From a virus, in IMG/VR virus record IMGVR_UViG_3300031975_000159, positions 1 to 26,693 of that record: 26,693 bases of DNA. One strand, 5' to 3'. The translations under genes were made by a program, and so were the position numbers. A model generated the notes under the pieces. That model was not told the origin of the DNA and searched no databases. It saw nothing but the letters and a program-made list of their open reading frames with translations. Positions 13,733 through 22,801 of the stretch are shown here, in pieces (within the stretch, counting starts at the first letter, position 1; each line of letters opens with the position of its first letter).

Positions 13733-13905
13733 AAGTTAAAACTTTTAGTGTAACTTTTATACTTCAGATAGATGAAGATAATAATATACTAGGATCATAT
13801 GATGACGCACACACAGAAGACATTAGTGATCTTGTAAGAAATACATTCTATGATATAGATGATGTTGCAATACATAACATTTTAATAAAGGAAAGATATA
13901 CATGA
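13729..13905 (+). CDS. Small acidic hypothetical protein, 58 aa
   Basis: ATG 13729 overlaps the DUF3310 stop, and the TGA 13903-13905 overlaps the MazG start (ATGA). The product begins MKVKTFSVTFILQIDEDNNI and ends VAIHNILIKERYT. It reads as a small alpha/beta protein with many Asp, and no family was recognised. The double overlap and GCGGAG upstream support it. Confidence 0.65.
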   Translation: MKVKTFSVTFILQIDEDNNILGSYDDAHTEDISDLVRNTFYDIDDVAIHNILIKERYT

Positions 13906-14273
13906 AGCCAGACTATGATCCCTACTATGATATATTTAATGAGGATGGTACGCCAAAGAATGATCTTGCTGCTTACAGCCAGTGGGTAGAAGGTAAGATA
14001 TTAACTAAAGGACAGACACGACAGATAGAAAACACTCTTGGTCTTGTAGGAGAAGCTGGAGAGATAGCAGAAAAGTTAAAGAAAAGTTTTAGGGATGGGG
14101 CTGTACTAGATGATAAAGGTATACTAAAAGAATTAGGAGATGTTCTATTTTATGTTGCTGCTTTGTCTAATTTTTATGGATCTAGCCTACAAACAGTAGC
14201 TGAAATGAATATAGAAAAATTAGATAGCCGTCAAAAGCGTGGCGTATTGCAAGGATCAGGGGATAACAGATGA
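13902..14273 (+). CDS. mazG: MazG-like nucleotide pyrophosphohydrolase, 123 aa
   Basis: The all-alpha NTP pyrophosphohydrolase family hydrolyses NTPs or dNTPs, and in phage possibly (p)ppGpp or abnormal dNTPs. The metal-binding helices are visible: E51/E54 (GLVGEAGEIAEKLKK) and E77xxD80 (KELGDVLFYVAAL), followed by the N103...K106...SR segment of the family. 123 residues is usual for a single-domain phage MazG. It is coupled by ATGA overlaps to both the upstream small gene and the ribonucleotide reductase, so it is made with dNTP enzymes. Confidence 0.9.
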   Translation: MKPDYDPYYDIFNEDGTPKNDLAAYSQWVEGKILTKGQTRQIENTLGLVGEAGEIAEKLKKSFRDGAVLDDKGILKELGDVLFYVAALSNFYGSSLQTVAEMNIEKLDSRQKRGVLQGSGDNR

Positions 14274-16171
14274 GTAATTCATTACCTACAGACTACCAAA
14301 CGTTTATACATAAGTCACGCTATGCACGTTGGCTAGATAAAGAGAAACGTCGAGAGACATGGGAAGAGACTGTATCACGTTACATGGACAACGTTGTACG
14401 TCCTGTAGCTGGCAATGATACATACATAAAAGACATAGAGCAAGCTATCTTAGGTCTTGAGGTGATGCCATCAATGCGAAGCTTAATGACTGCTGGTCCT
14501 GCCGCAACACGAGATAACATTTCTATGTACAACTGTTCATACATAGCCGTGGATAACATTGTAGCTTTTGATGAAGCAATGCATGTGCTTATGTGTGGAA
14601 CAGGGGTAGGCTTCTCAGTAGAAAGACAGTACGTCCAGAAGCTACCAGACGTACCTGTGTTGTTTGATAGTGAAACTAACATCGTAGTTAAAGACAGTAA
14701 GGAAGGATGGTCTAAAGCCTTACGTCAACTTATTGCTCTCTTGTACAGTGGAGAAATACCTACGTGGGATGTTAGCAGGATACGTCCTGCAGGTGCTAGA
14801 CTTAAGACATTTGGTGGTAGAGCTAGTGGTCCTGCGCCTCTAGTAGATCTATTTAACTTTGTAGTTAAAACATTTAAAGATGCACAAGTGCGTCGTTTGT
14901 CTAGCATAGAGTGTCACGACATAATGTGTAAGATAGGTGAAGTCGTAGTCGTGGGTGGTGTAAGACGCAGTGCTATGATCAGTTTGTCAAATCTATCTGA
15001 TGATCGTATGCGTCACGCTAAGTCAGGTAACTGGTGGGAGAACGAACCACAACGTGCCCTAGCTAACAACTCAGTTGCATACGGTGAGAAGCCGGACAGT
15101 TTGTCTTTCATGCGTGAGTGGATGGCTTTGGTGGAATCAGGTTCAGGTGAGCGTGGTATCTTCAACCGTGAAGCAGCTAAGAAACAAGCAGCTAAGAATG
15201 GGAGGCGTGACCCTGACCAAGAGTTTGGAACTAATCCTTGCAGTGAGATAATTCTACGCAGTGGGCAAGTGTGTAACTTAACAGAGGTAGTAGTACGTGC
15301 AACAGATAATATTCAAGACCTTGAAAAGAAAGTTCGTTTTGCTACGATCTTGGGTACAGTACAATCTACCTACACCAAGTTCCCGTACTTGCGAAAATTG
15401 TGGGTGCGAAATACAGAAGAAGAACGCCTGTTGGGTGTGTCACTCACAGGGATAATGGATAACCCTTTACTTACTAAAGCTAACTCTGGATTGGAGAAAA
15501 CTCTTGAGCACTTACGTTCTATTGCTGTCACTACTAATGCTGAGTGGGCTGAACGGCTTGGCATCCCTACTTCTACTGCTATCAGTTGTGTCAAACCGTC
15601 TGGAACCGTATCACAACTGGTGTCATCTAGCAGTGGGATTCACTCTCGTCATTCCCCCTACTATATTCGTACTGTCAGGGGTGATGTTAAAGACCCTCTA
15701 ACTCAGTTTATGAAAGAGCAAGGCATACCTAATGAGCCTTGTGTAATGAAGCCTGACACAACTGTAGTGTTTAGCTTTCCTCAAAAATCTCCAGAGGGTG
15801 CTGTATGTACAAAAGATACTACAGCTATTCAACAACTAGAGATGTGGCTATCTTATCAGAGGCATTGGTGTGAGCACAAACCTAGTGTAACCATCAACGT
15901 TAGATCTGATGAGTGGTTTGAAGTGGGTGCATTCGTGTATAAACACTTTGATGAAATGAGTGGTGTTTCTTTCTTGCCATTCAATGAGCATACCTATCAA
16001 CAAGCACCTTATCAGGATTGTAGTGAAGAAGAATACAAAACACTACTGTCAAGTATGCCTGATAAAATTGATTGGGATAGTCTTGCTGACTATGAGAAAG
16101 AAGATAATACAGCAGGTAGTCAGACACTAGCGTGTTCTGGTGATAGCTGTGAAATTGTAGACTTAACTTAA
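14270..16171 (+). CDS. nrdJ: Class II ribonucleotide reductase, adenosylcobalamin-dependent, 633 aa
   Basis: A monomeric class II reductase makes dNTPs from NTPs. It matches the Lactobacillus leichmannii type. The radical-site motif is N322-P-C324-S-E326, and the redox Cys are C89 (YNCSY) and C335, exactly 11 residues after C324 as in that enzyme. Other supports are PSGTVSQL (443-450) and a C-terminal relay pair C622-x4-C627 (ACSGDSCE). No small subunit gene is present, as expected for class II. At 633 residues it is shorter than the ~739 of L. leichmannii. It depends on host vitamin B12, which fits many marine alphaproteobacteria. It starts in ATGA overlap with MazG. Confidence 0.93.
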   Translation: MSNSLPTDYQTFIHKSRYARWLDKEKRRETWEETVSRYMDNVVRPVAGNDTYIKDIEQAILGLEVMPSMRSLMTAGPAATRDNISMYNCSYIAVDNIVAFDEAMHVLMCGTGVGFSVERQYVQKLPDVPVLFDSETNIVVKDSKEGWSKALRQLIALLYSGEIPTWDVSRIRPAGARLKTFGGRASGPAPLVDLFNFVVKTFKDAQVRRLSSIECHDIMCKIGEVVVVGGVRRSAMISLSNLSDDRMRHAKSGNWWENEPQRALANNSVAYGEKPDSLSFMREWMALVESGSGERGIFNREAAKKQAAKNGRRDPDQEFGTNPCSEIILRSGQVCNLTEVVVRATDNIQDLEKKVRFATILGTVQSTYTKFPYLRKLWVRNTEEERLLGVSLTGIMDNPLLTKANSGLEKTLEHLRSIAVTTNAEWAERLGIPTSTAISCVKPSGTVSQLVSSSSGIHSRHSPYYIRTVRGDVKDPLTQFMKEQGIPNEPCVMKPDTTVVFSFPQKSPEGAVCTKDTTAIQQLEMWLSYQRHWCEHKPSVTINVRSDEWFEVGAFVYKHFDEMSGVSFLPFNEHTYQQAPYQDCSEEEYKTLLSSMPDKIDWDSLADYEKEDNTAGSQTLACSGDSCEIVDLT

Positions 16172-16181
16172 AGGAAATAAT

Positions 16182-16292
16182 ATGGTAGAAACATTAGTCG
16201 TAGTATCTTTAAAAATGTTTGTAGCTTTAGGTGTTGCATCAAACACTGTAGATTATATCACTACATTATTTGTAACTATGCCACCAGTATAA
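16182..16292 (+). CDS. Small membrane peptide, 36 aa
   Basis: ATG 16182 follows AAAGGAAATAAT, a good ribosome site 10 bases after the reductase stop. The product is hydrophobic throughout (MVETLVVVSLKMFVALGVAS, then a Thr-rich end TTLFVTMPPV) and could span the membrane once or twice, with one Lys and one Asp. It might be a small membrane protein of the early operon. No family was recognised. Confidence 0.5.
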   Translation: MVETLVVVSLKMFVALGVASNTVDYITTLFVTMPPV

Positions 16293-16310
16293 TAGGTAGG
16301 TAAAAGCATT

Positions 16311-16514
16311 GTGAAACTAGAACAAGAAGCACAAGATCACATAGATAAAAAGAGGCAGGTGTTTGAAGAAGGTTTACTAGATCACTTTACTTGGATAGAA
16401 GAATACATAAATAGTAATCTATTAGATACAGAAGAGTTAGGTATAGCTAAACAACATCTTACTACCACACTACTATGGATTAAACACACTGCAGATAAGT
16501 ATGGTATTAAATAA
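16311..16514 (+). CDS. Small helical protein, possible Acb2-like, 67 aa
   Basis: The only start available is GTG 16311, with GGTAGG upstream. The protein is a helical hairpin: a Lys/Glu-rich first helix (VKLEQEAQDHIDKKRQVFEE), a turn with an Asp, then ELGIAKQHLTTTLLWIKHTA. The second helix resembles the E..lAIAKTxLQxaxMW...A pattern of Acb2/Tad1-hairpin proteins, phage sponges that bind cyclic nucleotides used by CBASS and related defences. It lies at the end of the early operon, where such accessory genes are common. The family call rests on a short pattern. Confidence 0.5.
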   Translation: MKLEQEAQDHIDKKRQVFEEGLLDHFTWIEEYINSNLLDTEELGIAKQHLTTTLLWIKHTADKYGIK

Positions 16515-16518
16515 AACT

Positions 16519-16556
16519 AAGGAGGGGCAGCTTAACGTTGCCCTTCTTTTATTTTA
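16519..16556. terminator. Bidirectional intrinsic terminator between convergent operons
   Basis: A stem of GGGGCA and GTTGCCC (about 16524-16529 and 16538-16543, extendable by A-T and G-T pairs to about 13 bp) with a short loop is followed by CTTTTATTTT. The last T-run overlaps the stop codon of the minus-strand gene. On the opposite strand the A-rich bases before the stem give a T-rich tail. It marks the meeting point of the rightward early/middle operon and the leftward late operon. Confidence 0.8.
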
Positions 16557-19500
16557 ACAGGTCTTTATATTTCTGTGACTCTTCTCTTTGAAGCTGTATG
16601 TACATAGTTAAAAAGTCTAATTGGTTCTCATCTAAATCTGTAATTTCCATATCTATATTTAATGCTACTAATGCTCTTTCTAAGTCAGCCTTAGAAGATC
16701 CAGATACTCCCTTACTTAAGTTATAAAGTTTGAGAGTTCGTTTATCTTTAGGGTCAATGCTATTCTCAAGAACATTTATAGTAGATTTCTTAGCTCTTTC
16801 AAGAGCACCATTAAACATCTTAGTCCGTGATCCTACGTCACCATCTCTCCATGCAGGACTATTTACTGTATTCTCAGCTTCAAATTCTAGGAATAAATTT
16901 ATATATCTATTAAGATCATTTCGTACTTCAGGAATAAAAGACTTAATGTTGGTACGCCACTGAGGTTTACCTATTTCATTAAACATACGTTGAGTAGATG
17001 TTTGACCCGGAACCTCACGATAACCAAAGATCCTACCTATGGGTGCCATTGCAGGAGTATCAGTTACTGCACTAAACTTTTCTGGTGCTAACTCCTCTCC
17101 ACTCAATAAGGTAAAGATCTGATCTACATACCTAGCAGATTTGTTTATAAACTCTGAGCCTTGCTTACGATCAATAGGTGTGAAGTCTTCACCTCTACCT
17201 AGAGCAATGATCTGATTGACAGGATCAAGAGGCCTTGAGTAAGCACTTAGATACATAGAACCTGCATCTTGTACAACTTTAACTAGGCCATCTCTAACTG
17301 CAACATCCTCTCCTGTTGCAATATCTGCAAACAAATCATATGACATCTTAGCTGTATCACCTAACTGTCTAGTAAGATTCTTTAAGCCAAACACAGATAC
17401 AACTTCTCTCCACATCTCAGGGGGAACTGCCCCATCTCTAGCTACGTGTGCACCTAGACGCCCCATAGCTTTGTAGTAGCTGTAAGGAAAGTCATACATA
17501 CGGTTACGTATTGCACCATCGCTGCCACGCTCATCAAATAAAGCTAAGCCTTCTTCCATATTCTTGTATTCACGAGCAGTTGTGACACCAATAAAAGACA
17601 CGCCTACTGAAGCTTTAACGAGTAAATCTAAAGGATCACGACTAGTACCAGCTACATATTTATGAACTAAACTTATAGGAGTATAGTCCAACATGTGACC
17701 AAGAGTGTTGTTAAAGAACTGACCAAATGGAATCATAGCACCAAAGACAGGAACCTTACGTATATCTTCTATGGCACGTGTAAAGTATTCAAGACCTTTT
17801 GGTGCTTTGCTACGATCTCCTCCATATGACTTAGCATATACATTACGCAGCGCATCTTCTACAGCAACAGCTTGTACTTTAACGTAATCATCACCTTTCA
17901 TTAATTTAAATAAATTAGGGTCTTGTAAGAACTCCTTGTACGTCATGCCATATTTTATACGTATCTGTTTGTCTAAGGCATACATAAACTCTTGTGACTT
18001 AGTAAACAAATCCTGTGCCTTAACACCATACATAGTCTGAGCAAAGTCCATAACTTTTTCTATTGCACCGGGTTTATTAATATCGTCTAGCTTAAACCCT
18101 AAGTTTTTGTATACGTCATCAAGCTCAATTCCGCCAGACATGTAGCGAAATAATTCTCTTTGAGCTTTAGGGTTAGCTGCAAGAAAAGAGAACGCTGCTT
18201 GGCGTGTAGCATACGGACTTACTAAGTTTATAGATTTTTGACGTTGAAGGGTAAGCATAAGCTTTGACTTTTTAGCAAAATCTGTTGCTTTAGTAGTACG
18301 TCCAATAGCCAACTCACCTAGTGCACGACCTCCGTATAATGCACCTCTTAAAATATCACTTACAGATGACATTTGAGAAGCAGTAGCCCAGCCAACAAGG
18401 TTGAGCGCAGTTGTACCGGGATGTGTAATCAACATACGAATTAAGTTTTGCTGCATTGTACCAGCACCATCTATAATTCCAGCACGTAGTTTTTCTGCTG
18501 CTGTAGGGTCAGGCACATCAAGAGTATCTTCTATAACCTCATTAAACTTTTGTATAGGAGTCTGACCACTAGCTAATCTTAAACTTTGACTTAGTTTTGA
18601 AATAGTTTGTAGTTCTCTACCAGCTTGACTAGCTATACTAGCTAATTCACTTAAGCCTCTGTTTAAACCATAGTTGCTAAACTCTGGCACCTTCTTAAGA
18701 GTAAGCTTGTACAAAGAATTAACTTCTGTCTTTGCTTCTTTAGGTAGAGCTTCTATGGCATCAGTTAAGAAGTCTGTAAAGTTTTTCCATTGATCATCTT
18801 CATTAGATAATTTAATCTCAAAGTCATCAAAAATATCTTTGATCCCCTTAAATATATCATCTCCATCTCTTACACCAAAAAAGAAAGCACTAAGAAACTC
18901 ATCTCTACGTGGGTCAGGGGCTGATTCGTCTGACAATCTCCTTAGCTTATCGCCTTTGTTTACTTTAGCTGTCCATTTGGCTGCAGCAGCAGTGCTTTTA
19001 CTAAGAGCTTTTTGAAATTCATTATAGTTCATATTCTTAATAATTTCTTTGTTGCTCTTTTTACGTTCTTGTCTTGCTAAAGTGTTTACAGCTTTCTCTG
19101 TTACAGCTGCATTATCAAATGCGTGCATAAATAAAGGTAGACTTGCCTCACTGTGAGGTGCCTTGTTAAGTAAGCTAAGACCATAAGCTAGTGACCCACC
19201 AAATACACCTGCTGTACCAGTAAGAGCACCTTGTAGTACACTGTAGTTGTCTTGAATGCCTGATTGCATACGAGCTTTCTGGTACACTGTATCTACAGTA
19301 ACAGCTGCAGCACTATCAAACGCTGCAGTGCTTAGTATTTCTTTTCGTGTCATTGTCTTTAGGCCCTCTTTAAAGGCACCTTCTGCAACACCTTCAACAG
19401 CTTGGCCCTTAAGTATCTGACCTATTACTCTTTGCTCAATTTGATTAGCTTCTACTTGCATGGCTTTAGTAAGTCCACCTTCAAGGACTTTTTTACTTAT

Positions 19501-20157
19501 GCCTTTTTTAGCTGCTGCTTCTGTTACAAGTTTCTTTACTGTTTCTTTAGCAAGACCTGCTGCAATCTTAGTAGCTCCTCCCGAAACAAGTTTACCAAAA
19601 CCTAAAGATACTAAGTTAATAGGGTCTACAACAAGAGCACGCCCGTAGTCGTACACAGCGTCAGCCTTTTGAGCAAACGTGTACTCCTTAGAGAAAGCAC
19701 CCTTCATGCTATCAAAAAGTTTATATGCTTGACCTGCTGCTATCTTCTTAGCCTCATCATCTGTACTAAGATAGGCTAACTCTGTCCCTGTAGTTACAGA
19801 TTGACCAAAGTTAAACTTACGCATGTGGTTGACGAATGAATCCACAATCTTCTGACGCCCATGCCTAGCCTCTTGCATACCAAAACGTTGATCCATGTAC
19901 TGTCCAACTACAGCGAAGTTGTTGTCAGTCATTAGGTCATTGATAGTTTGAGCATCAGGTAATGATTGTAATGTCTGTCGTGTAGCAGTATCTTTTTCAT
20001 CTTCTTCAGAACCACCAAATGTTTCAAGACTGTAAGGTTTTACCATTACATCTTTATCTTCTTCAGAACCACCAAATGTTTCAAGACTGTAAGGTTTTAC
20101 CATTACATCTTTATCTTCTTCAGAACCACCAAATGTTTCAAGTGAATAATTAGCCAT
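16549..20157 (-). CDS. Large internal-virion-type structural protein, 1202 aa
   Basis: A 1202-residue protein without enzymatic signature. It begins with three tandem copies (third partial) of a 19-residue unit YSLETFGGSEEDKDVMVKP. A long Lys/Ala/Glu-rich helical region follows, then a more conserved-looking core about residues 575-850 (including ITHPGTTALNLVGWATAS and PFGQFFNNTLGHMLDYTPIS) with several weakly hydrophobic helices. Size, position last in the late operon and mixed amphipathic segments fit an ejected internal virion protein of podoviruses, like T7 gp15/gp16 in role. The start ATG 20157 is followed directly by the repeat, so the repeat is translated. It could instead be another large virion component. 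Confidence 0.75.
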   Translation of the reverse strand: MANYSLETFGGSEEDKDVMVKPYSLETFGGSEEDKDVMVKPYSLETFGGSEEDEKDTATRQTLQSLPDAQTINDLMTDNNFAVVGQYMDQRFGMQEARHGRQKIVDSFVNHMRKFNFGQSVTTGTELAYLSTDDEAKKIAAGQAYKLFDSMKGAFSKEYTFAQKADAVYDYGRALVVDPINLVSLGFGKLVSGGATKIAAGLAKETVKKLVTEAAAKKGISKKVLEGGLTKAMQVEANQIEQRVIGQILKGQAVEGVAEGAFKEGLKTMTRKEILSTAAFDSAAAVTVDTVYQKARMQSGIQDNYSVLQGALTGTAGVFGGSLAYGLSLLNKAPHSEASLPLFMHAFDNAAVTEKAVNTLARQERKKSNKEIIKNMNYNEFQKALSKSTAAAAKWTAKVNKGDKLRRLSDESAPDPRRDEFLSAFFFGVRDGDDIFKGIKDIFDDFEIKLSNEDDQWKNFTDFLTDAIEALPKEAKTEVNSLYKLTLKKVPEFSNYGLNRGLSELASIASQAGRELQTISKLSQSLRLASGQTPIQKFNEVIEDTLDVPDPTAAEKLRAGIIDGAGTMQQNLIRMLITHPGTTALNLVGWATASQMSSVSDILRGALYGGRALGELAIGRTTKATDFAKKSKLMLTLQRQKSINLVSPYATRQAAFSFLAANPKAQRELFRYMSGGIELDDVYKNLGFKLDDINKPGAIEKVMDFAQTMYGVKAQDLFTKSQEFMYALDKQIRIKYGMTYKEFLQDPNLFKLMKGDDYVKVQAVAVEDALRNVYAKSYGGDRSKAPKGLEYFTRAIEDIRKVPVFGAMIPFGQFFNNTLGHMLDYTPISLVHKYVAGTSRDPLDLLVKASVGVSFIGVTTAREYKNMEEGLALFDERGSDGAIRNRMYDFPYSYYKAMGRLGAHVARDGAVPPEMWREVVSVFGLKNLTRQLGDTAKMSYDLFADIATGEDVAVRDGLVKVVQDAGSMYLSAYSRPLDPVNQIIALGRGEDFTPIDRKQGSEFINKSARYVDQIFTLLSGEELAPEKFSAVTDTPAMAPIGRIFGYREVPGQTSTQRMFNEIGKPQWRTNIKSFIPEVRNDLNRYINLFLEFEAENTVNSPAWRDGDVGSRTKMFNGALERAKKSTINVLENSIDPKDKRTLKLYNLSKGVSGSSKADLERALVALNIDMEITDLDENQLDFLTMYIQLQREESQKYKDLLK
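19999..20148 (-). repeat. 57-bp tandem repeats, 2.6 copies, coding
   Basis: Residues 4-53 of the 1202-aa protein are encoded by tandem 57-bp units: 20092-20148, 20035-20091 and partial 19999-20034. Units differ by few bases; for example the first Tyr-Ser uses TAT TCA while the other two use TAC AGT. Such near-identity suggests recent duplication or ongoing slippage. Confidence 0.9.
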
Positions 20158-20165
20158 TAGTTTTA

Positions 20166-22124
20166 TCAGTTCCTAATTAAGTCTACTTTGCCAATAGGTC
20201 CAGACAGGCCTTGTTGATTTACTACGAAATACTCTGTACGAAATTTAATTACGTCACCATCTTTAAGATTGCCTAACTTTAATTCATTCTTTATGTTATC
20301 AAAAGACACAAACTCAGTAAAAGGTGGTTCTTTATCTAACTTAATAAGTTGTTCTTTTAATAACCTTGTTTCTTCTGGAGGTGCCTCAGCATTCTGAGCT
20401 TCTTTTAATTTTTCTATAAGCTCAGTTCTAGAAGGCGGAGGCGCAATAGTCTGAAGTTCTGTGTAAGGTATCTTTCCCATAGCAACTACGTCTGCAGGGT
20501 CATTAGATCCTAATATTGTTTCTTCTTTTTTCTTAGGAATTACTCTCTTTAAAAAACTTAAACCTTTATCTATTAAACTCTCTTTTTCTTCAGGAATTTT
20601 ATTATCTTCTAAGTCTTGAATTAAACCCATAACTACAGCCTGTACATCTTCAGGTGCAGTCATAATCTTTGAAGTCATCTCAAGTGCTTTTGCTTCAAGA
20701 GCTTCATTACTAAGTCCTTTAGCATCAGCTTCAAGATATTCTTTTACACTATCAAGGGCTGATGACAAAGCAAGAGTATCAGCTTTCTTAACTTCTCTGC
20801 TAGTAGTTACGTCATTCTTTTGTTCTCTGTCTAAGTCTGACAATGCATTAGTAGATAAAGCATCCCAATTAGAAAGGGTAGGATTACCTTTGACAGTATC
20901 AGGAACATCTAAAGATAACATCTGTTCTGTTAAGTCAGTTGGTTCAGTTTTATTTATTTTGTTAACAGTAGGATTAAACCTACTAGATACGTGTATCTTA
21001 TTAGTTGATTTATTTATAAAGAAATTAGAATTAGATTCTAAGCCTTCAACCTCTGTACTATATGAATGATCTCTTTGCAATTCTTCTAAAGAAGGAACAA
21101 CATCGCCATATTTTGCAGTAATTCTATTATAACCGCTTTTTAAATAATCAAAGTCGGAAGTAGTAATAGCATCTGTATTAGTTATATTTTTAGGTTTTGG
21201 ACCTTCTCTTTTAGTTGTTTCACTAGAGAAGAAATTAGGAACTGACGCTAAAAAGAAATCATTGTCACTCAAACCTGATTGAGTTCGCTGATCGAGGTTT
21301 AACAAATAGTTTCGTGCCGTGCTTGAAAGGCGTAACATCTCTGCAGTTTTATTATTAGCAATAGCTCTTTCTAATTGGTCTTTGTTTAAAAGATAATCTG
21401 TCTTATCAGCACCTTTTAGATCTTTAAGATTATCCATGCTACCTTTCATTTTATTAAAATCTTCTTTAGCAAACTCTTTTATTTGTGAAATAGCAGTATT
21501 TGCTAACTGTTGATATGCATTAGGTGAATACACTTTAGGTAAGGAACCAAAGTCTACAGATAGAGGAGAAGTTAAACTAGGTGCAGGTGTACCCATGATA
21601 CGTCTTATGTCACTCTCAGTATAGTTATCTATATATGTTTCACCGCCACCTGCTTTAGGATCTAAGCCCATAGCTGCAAGAAATGCATTGCTCTCATTTT
21701 GCACTGGATCATCTGTCATATTTGTAGCAACCAAACCAAAAGCTTTTGTAACCATATCCTGATATGATGTACCAGAGGGCTTATAATCTTTTGTTCTTTG
21801 CATTACTTGCTTAATAATAGAAGGTGTTAATTTACTAGGGTCACTTTCAAATCTCTTAACTTGTTCATAAACTGCAGCCAAAGATGCTGGACCTGAAGTA
21901 TCTACAAGATAGTTAATATCCTCTATAGGAAAATTTAAAGCTTCAAGTCGTGCTCCTATACCAATAACTTTGTTTGCTTCTTCTTTAGATTTTAACACAG
22001 ATTGTGTACCATATGTCATAAGGTAATCTCTGGTCTTAGCTCTTCGATCTCTAACGTATTTTATGCGATCATCTAATGCATCGCCAAAACCTTGTGCAAC
22101 ACCTGCAGCAAAACTCATAGCCAT
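20166..22124 (-). CDS. Late structural protein of unknown function, 652 aa
   Basis: The start ATG 22124 follows AGGAGTGTTTAA (on the minus strand), directly against the upstream stop. The product is hydrophilic, Lys/Asp/Ser-rich, with no transmembrane segment. The N-terminus (MAMSFAAGVAQGFGDALDDR) resembles those of phage virion proteins that start with a Gly/Ala-rich amphipathic helix. The C-terminal part has a compact beta-like segment (NLKDGDVIKFRTEYFVVNQQ). It is probably an internal or tail-associated virion protein, by position between the lysis/structural genes and the 1202-aa protein. No enzyme motif is seen. Confidence 0.65.
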   Translation of the reverse strand: MAMSFAAGVAQGFGDALDDRIKYVRDRRAKTRDYLMTYGTQSVLKSKEEANKVIGIGARLEALNFPIEDINYLVDTSGPASLAAVYEQVKRFESDPSKLTPSIIKQVMQRTKDYKPSGTSYQDMVTKAFGLVATNMTDDPVQNESNAFLAAMGLDPKAGGGETYIDNYTESDIRRIMGTPAPSLTSPLSVDFGSLPKVYSPNAYQQLANTAISQIKEFAKEDFNKMKGSMDNLKDLKGADKTDYLLNKDQLERAIANNKTAEMLRLSSTARNYLLNLDQRTQSGLSDNDFFLASVPNFFSSETTKREGPKPKNITNTDAITTSDFDYLKSGYNRITAKYGDVVPSLEELQRDHSYSTEVEGLESNSNFFINKSTNKIHVSSRFNPTVNKINKTEPTDLTEQMLSLDVPDTVKGNPTLSNWDALSTNALSDLDREQKNDVTTSREVKKADTLALSSALDSVKEYLEADAKGLSNEALEAKALEMTSKIMTAPEDVQAVVMGLIQDLEDNKIPEEKESLIDKGLSFLKRVIPKKKEETILGSNDPADVVAMGKIPYTELQTIAPPPSRTELIEKLKEAQNAEAPPEETRLLKEQLIKLDKEPPFTEFVSFDNIKNELKLGNLKDGDVIKFRTEYFVVNQQGLSGPIGKVDLIRN

Positions 22125-22787
22125 TTAAACACTCCTACTCATTAGACCTTTACCGCTAGGCATGGGTTCTTTATTTACAATATTTTCTTCAGCAAGCATA
22201 TCTACTTTAGGTAAATCTGTTGTTGTGACATCTTCTTCATCTACTTCTACGCCTGAGTCCATAAGATCTTGCTGCTCTTGTTCTTGTGCAGGTGTTATAT
22301 CAGCTTGCATTGCCTCTAAGTCATCCTCACCAGATGAACCCATTGCACTTAAAGCAGTACGTGTAAACTCATTATCACCTTTACCTAAGCTATCACTTAA
22401 CTTCTTAGAGATTAGTATACGCAGTCTTTCTTCTTGTAGCTCATCATCAGTCTTATCATTAGCAAAAGTATCTTTGTATTCTATTCCTGCAGTACGAGCC
22501 ATATAGCCTAGCTCTTCCTCAATTACAGGGGCAACTATTAGGCTAACATCAATAGAATGTATACCTTCACCTACTGCAGCTGTAAGCATACTTCGTGTAA
22601 GAACATCTGTAGGATAACCAAACTCCATAAGAAAAAGCACAGACTCCATGACAGGTTCTTCAGACAAACGATCTAAGTGAAAAACAACTGCTTCATTAGG
22701 ATCAGTAATCTCAGGAGGTCTTTCCCAAGCAAAGTTACTTGGTTCATCTGTTAGAGATTGTCCGGGTATGGGTGCCATCATTGCCAT
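22125..22787 (-). CDS. Conserved phage structural-module protein, 220 aa
   Basis: The product starts MAMMAPIPGQSLTDEPSNFA and continues WERPPEITDPNEAV. From memory, the sequence P-G-x-S-L-T-x-E-P followed by W-E-x-P-P and a helical GEGIHSIDVSLIVAPVI segment recurs in many marine phages in the structural region, with no assigned role. The C-terminal 70 residues are acidic and likely disordered. A hydrophobic stretch at 88-110 is too polar for a firm membrane helix. It overlaps nothing; its stop directly adjoins the next start. Confidence 0.65.
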   Translation of the reverse strand: MAMMAPIPGQSLTDEPSNFAWERPPEITDPNEAVVFHLDRLSEEPVMESVLFLMEFGYPTDVLTRSMLTAAVGEGIHSIDVSLIVAPVIEEELGYMARTAGIEYKDTFANDKTDDELQEERLRILISKKLSDSLGKGDNEFTRTALSAMGSSGEDDLEAMQADITPAQEQEQQDLMDSGVEVDEEDVTTTDLPKVDMLAEENIVNKEPMPSGKGLMSRSV

Positions 22788-22801
22788 ATTACTTTACCTT
22801 A

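Noticed and set aside
20887-20922. TTGACA followed by GATAAC on the plus strand
   Set aside because: It lies inside a minus-strand late gene, has 18-base spacing with a poor -10, and points against the operon.
22162-22506. Open frame opposite the 220-aa protein
   Set aside because: Ser-rich shadow of an acidic Glu/Asp-rich coding strand; no ribosome site and no coupling.
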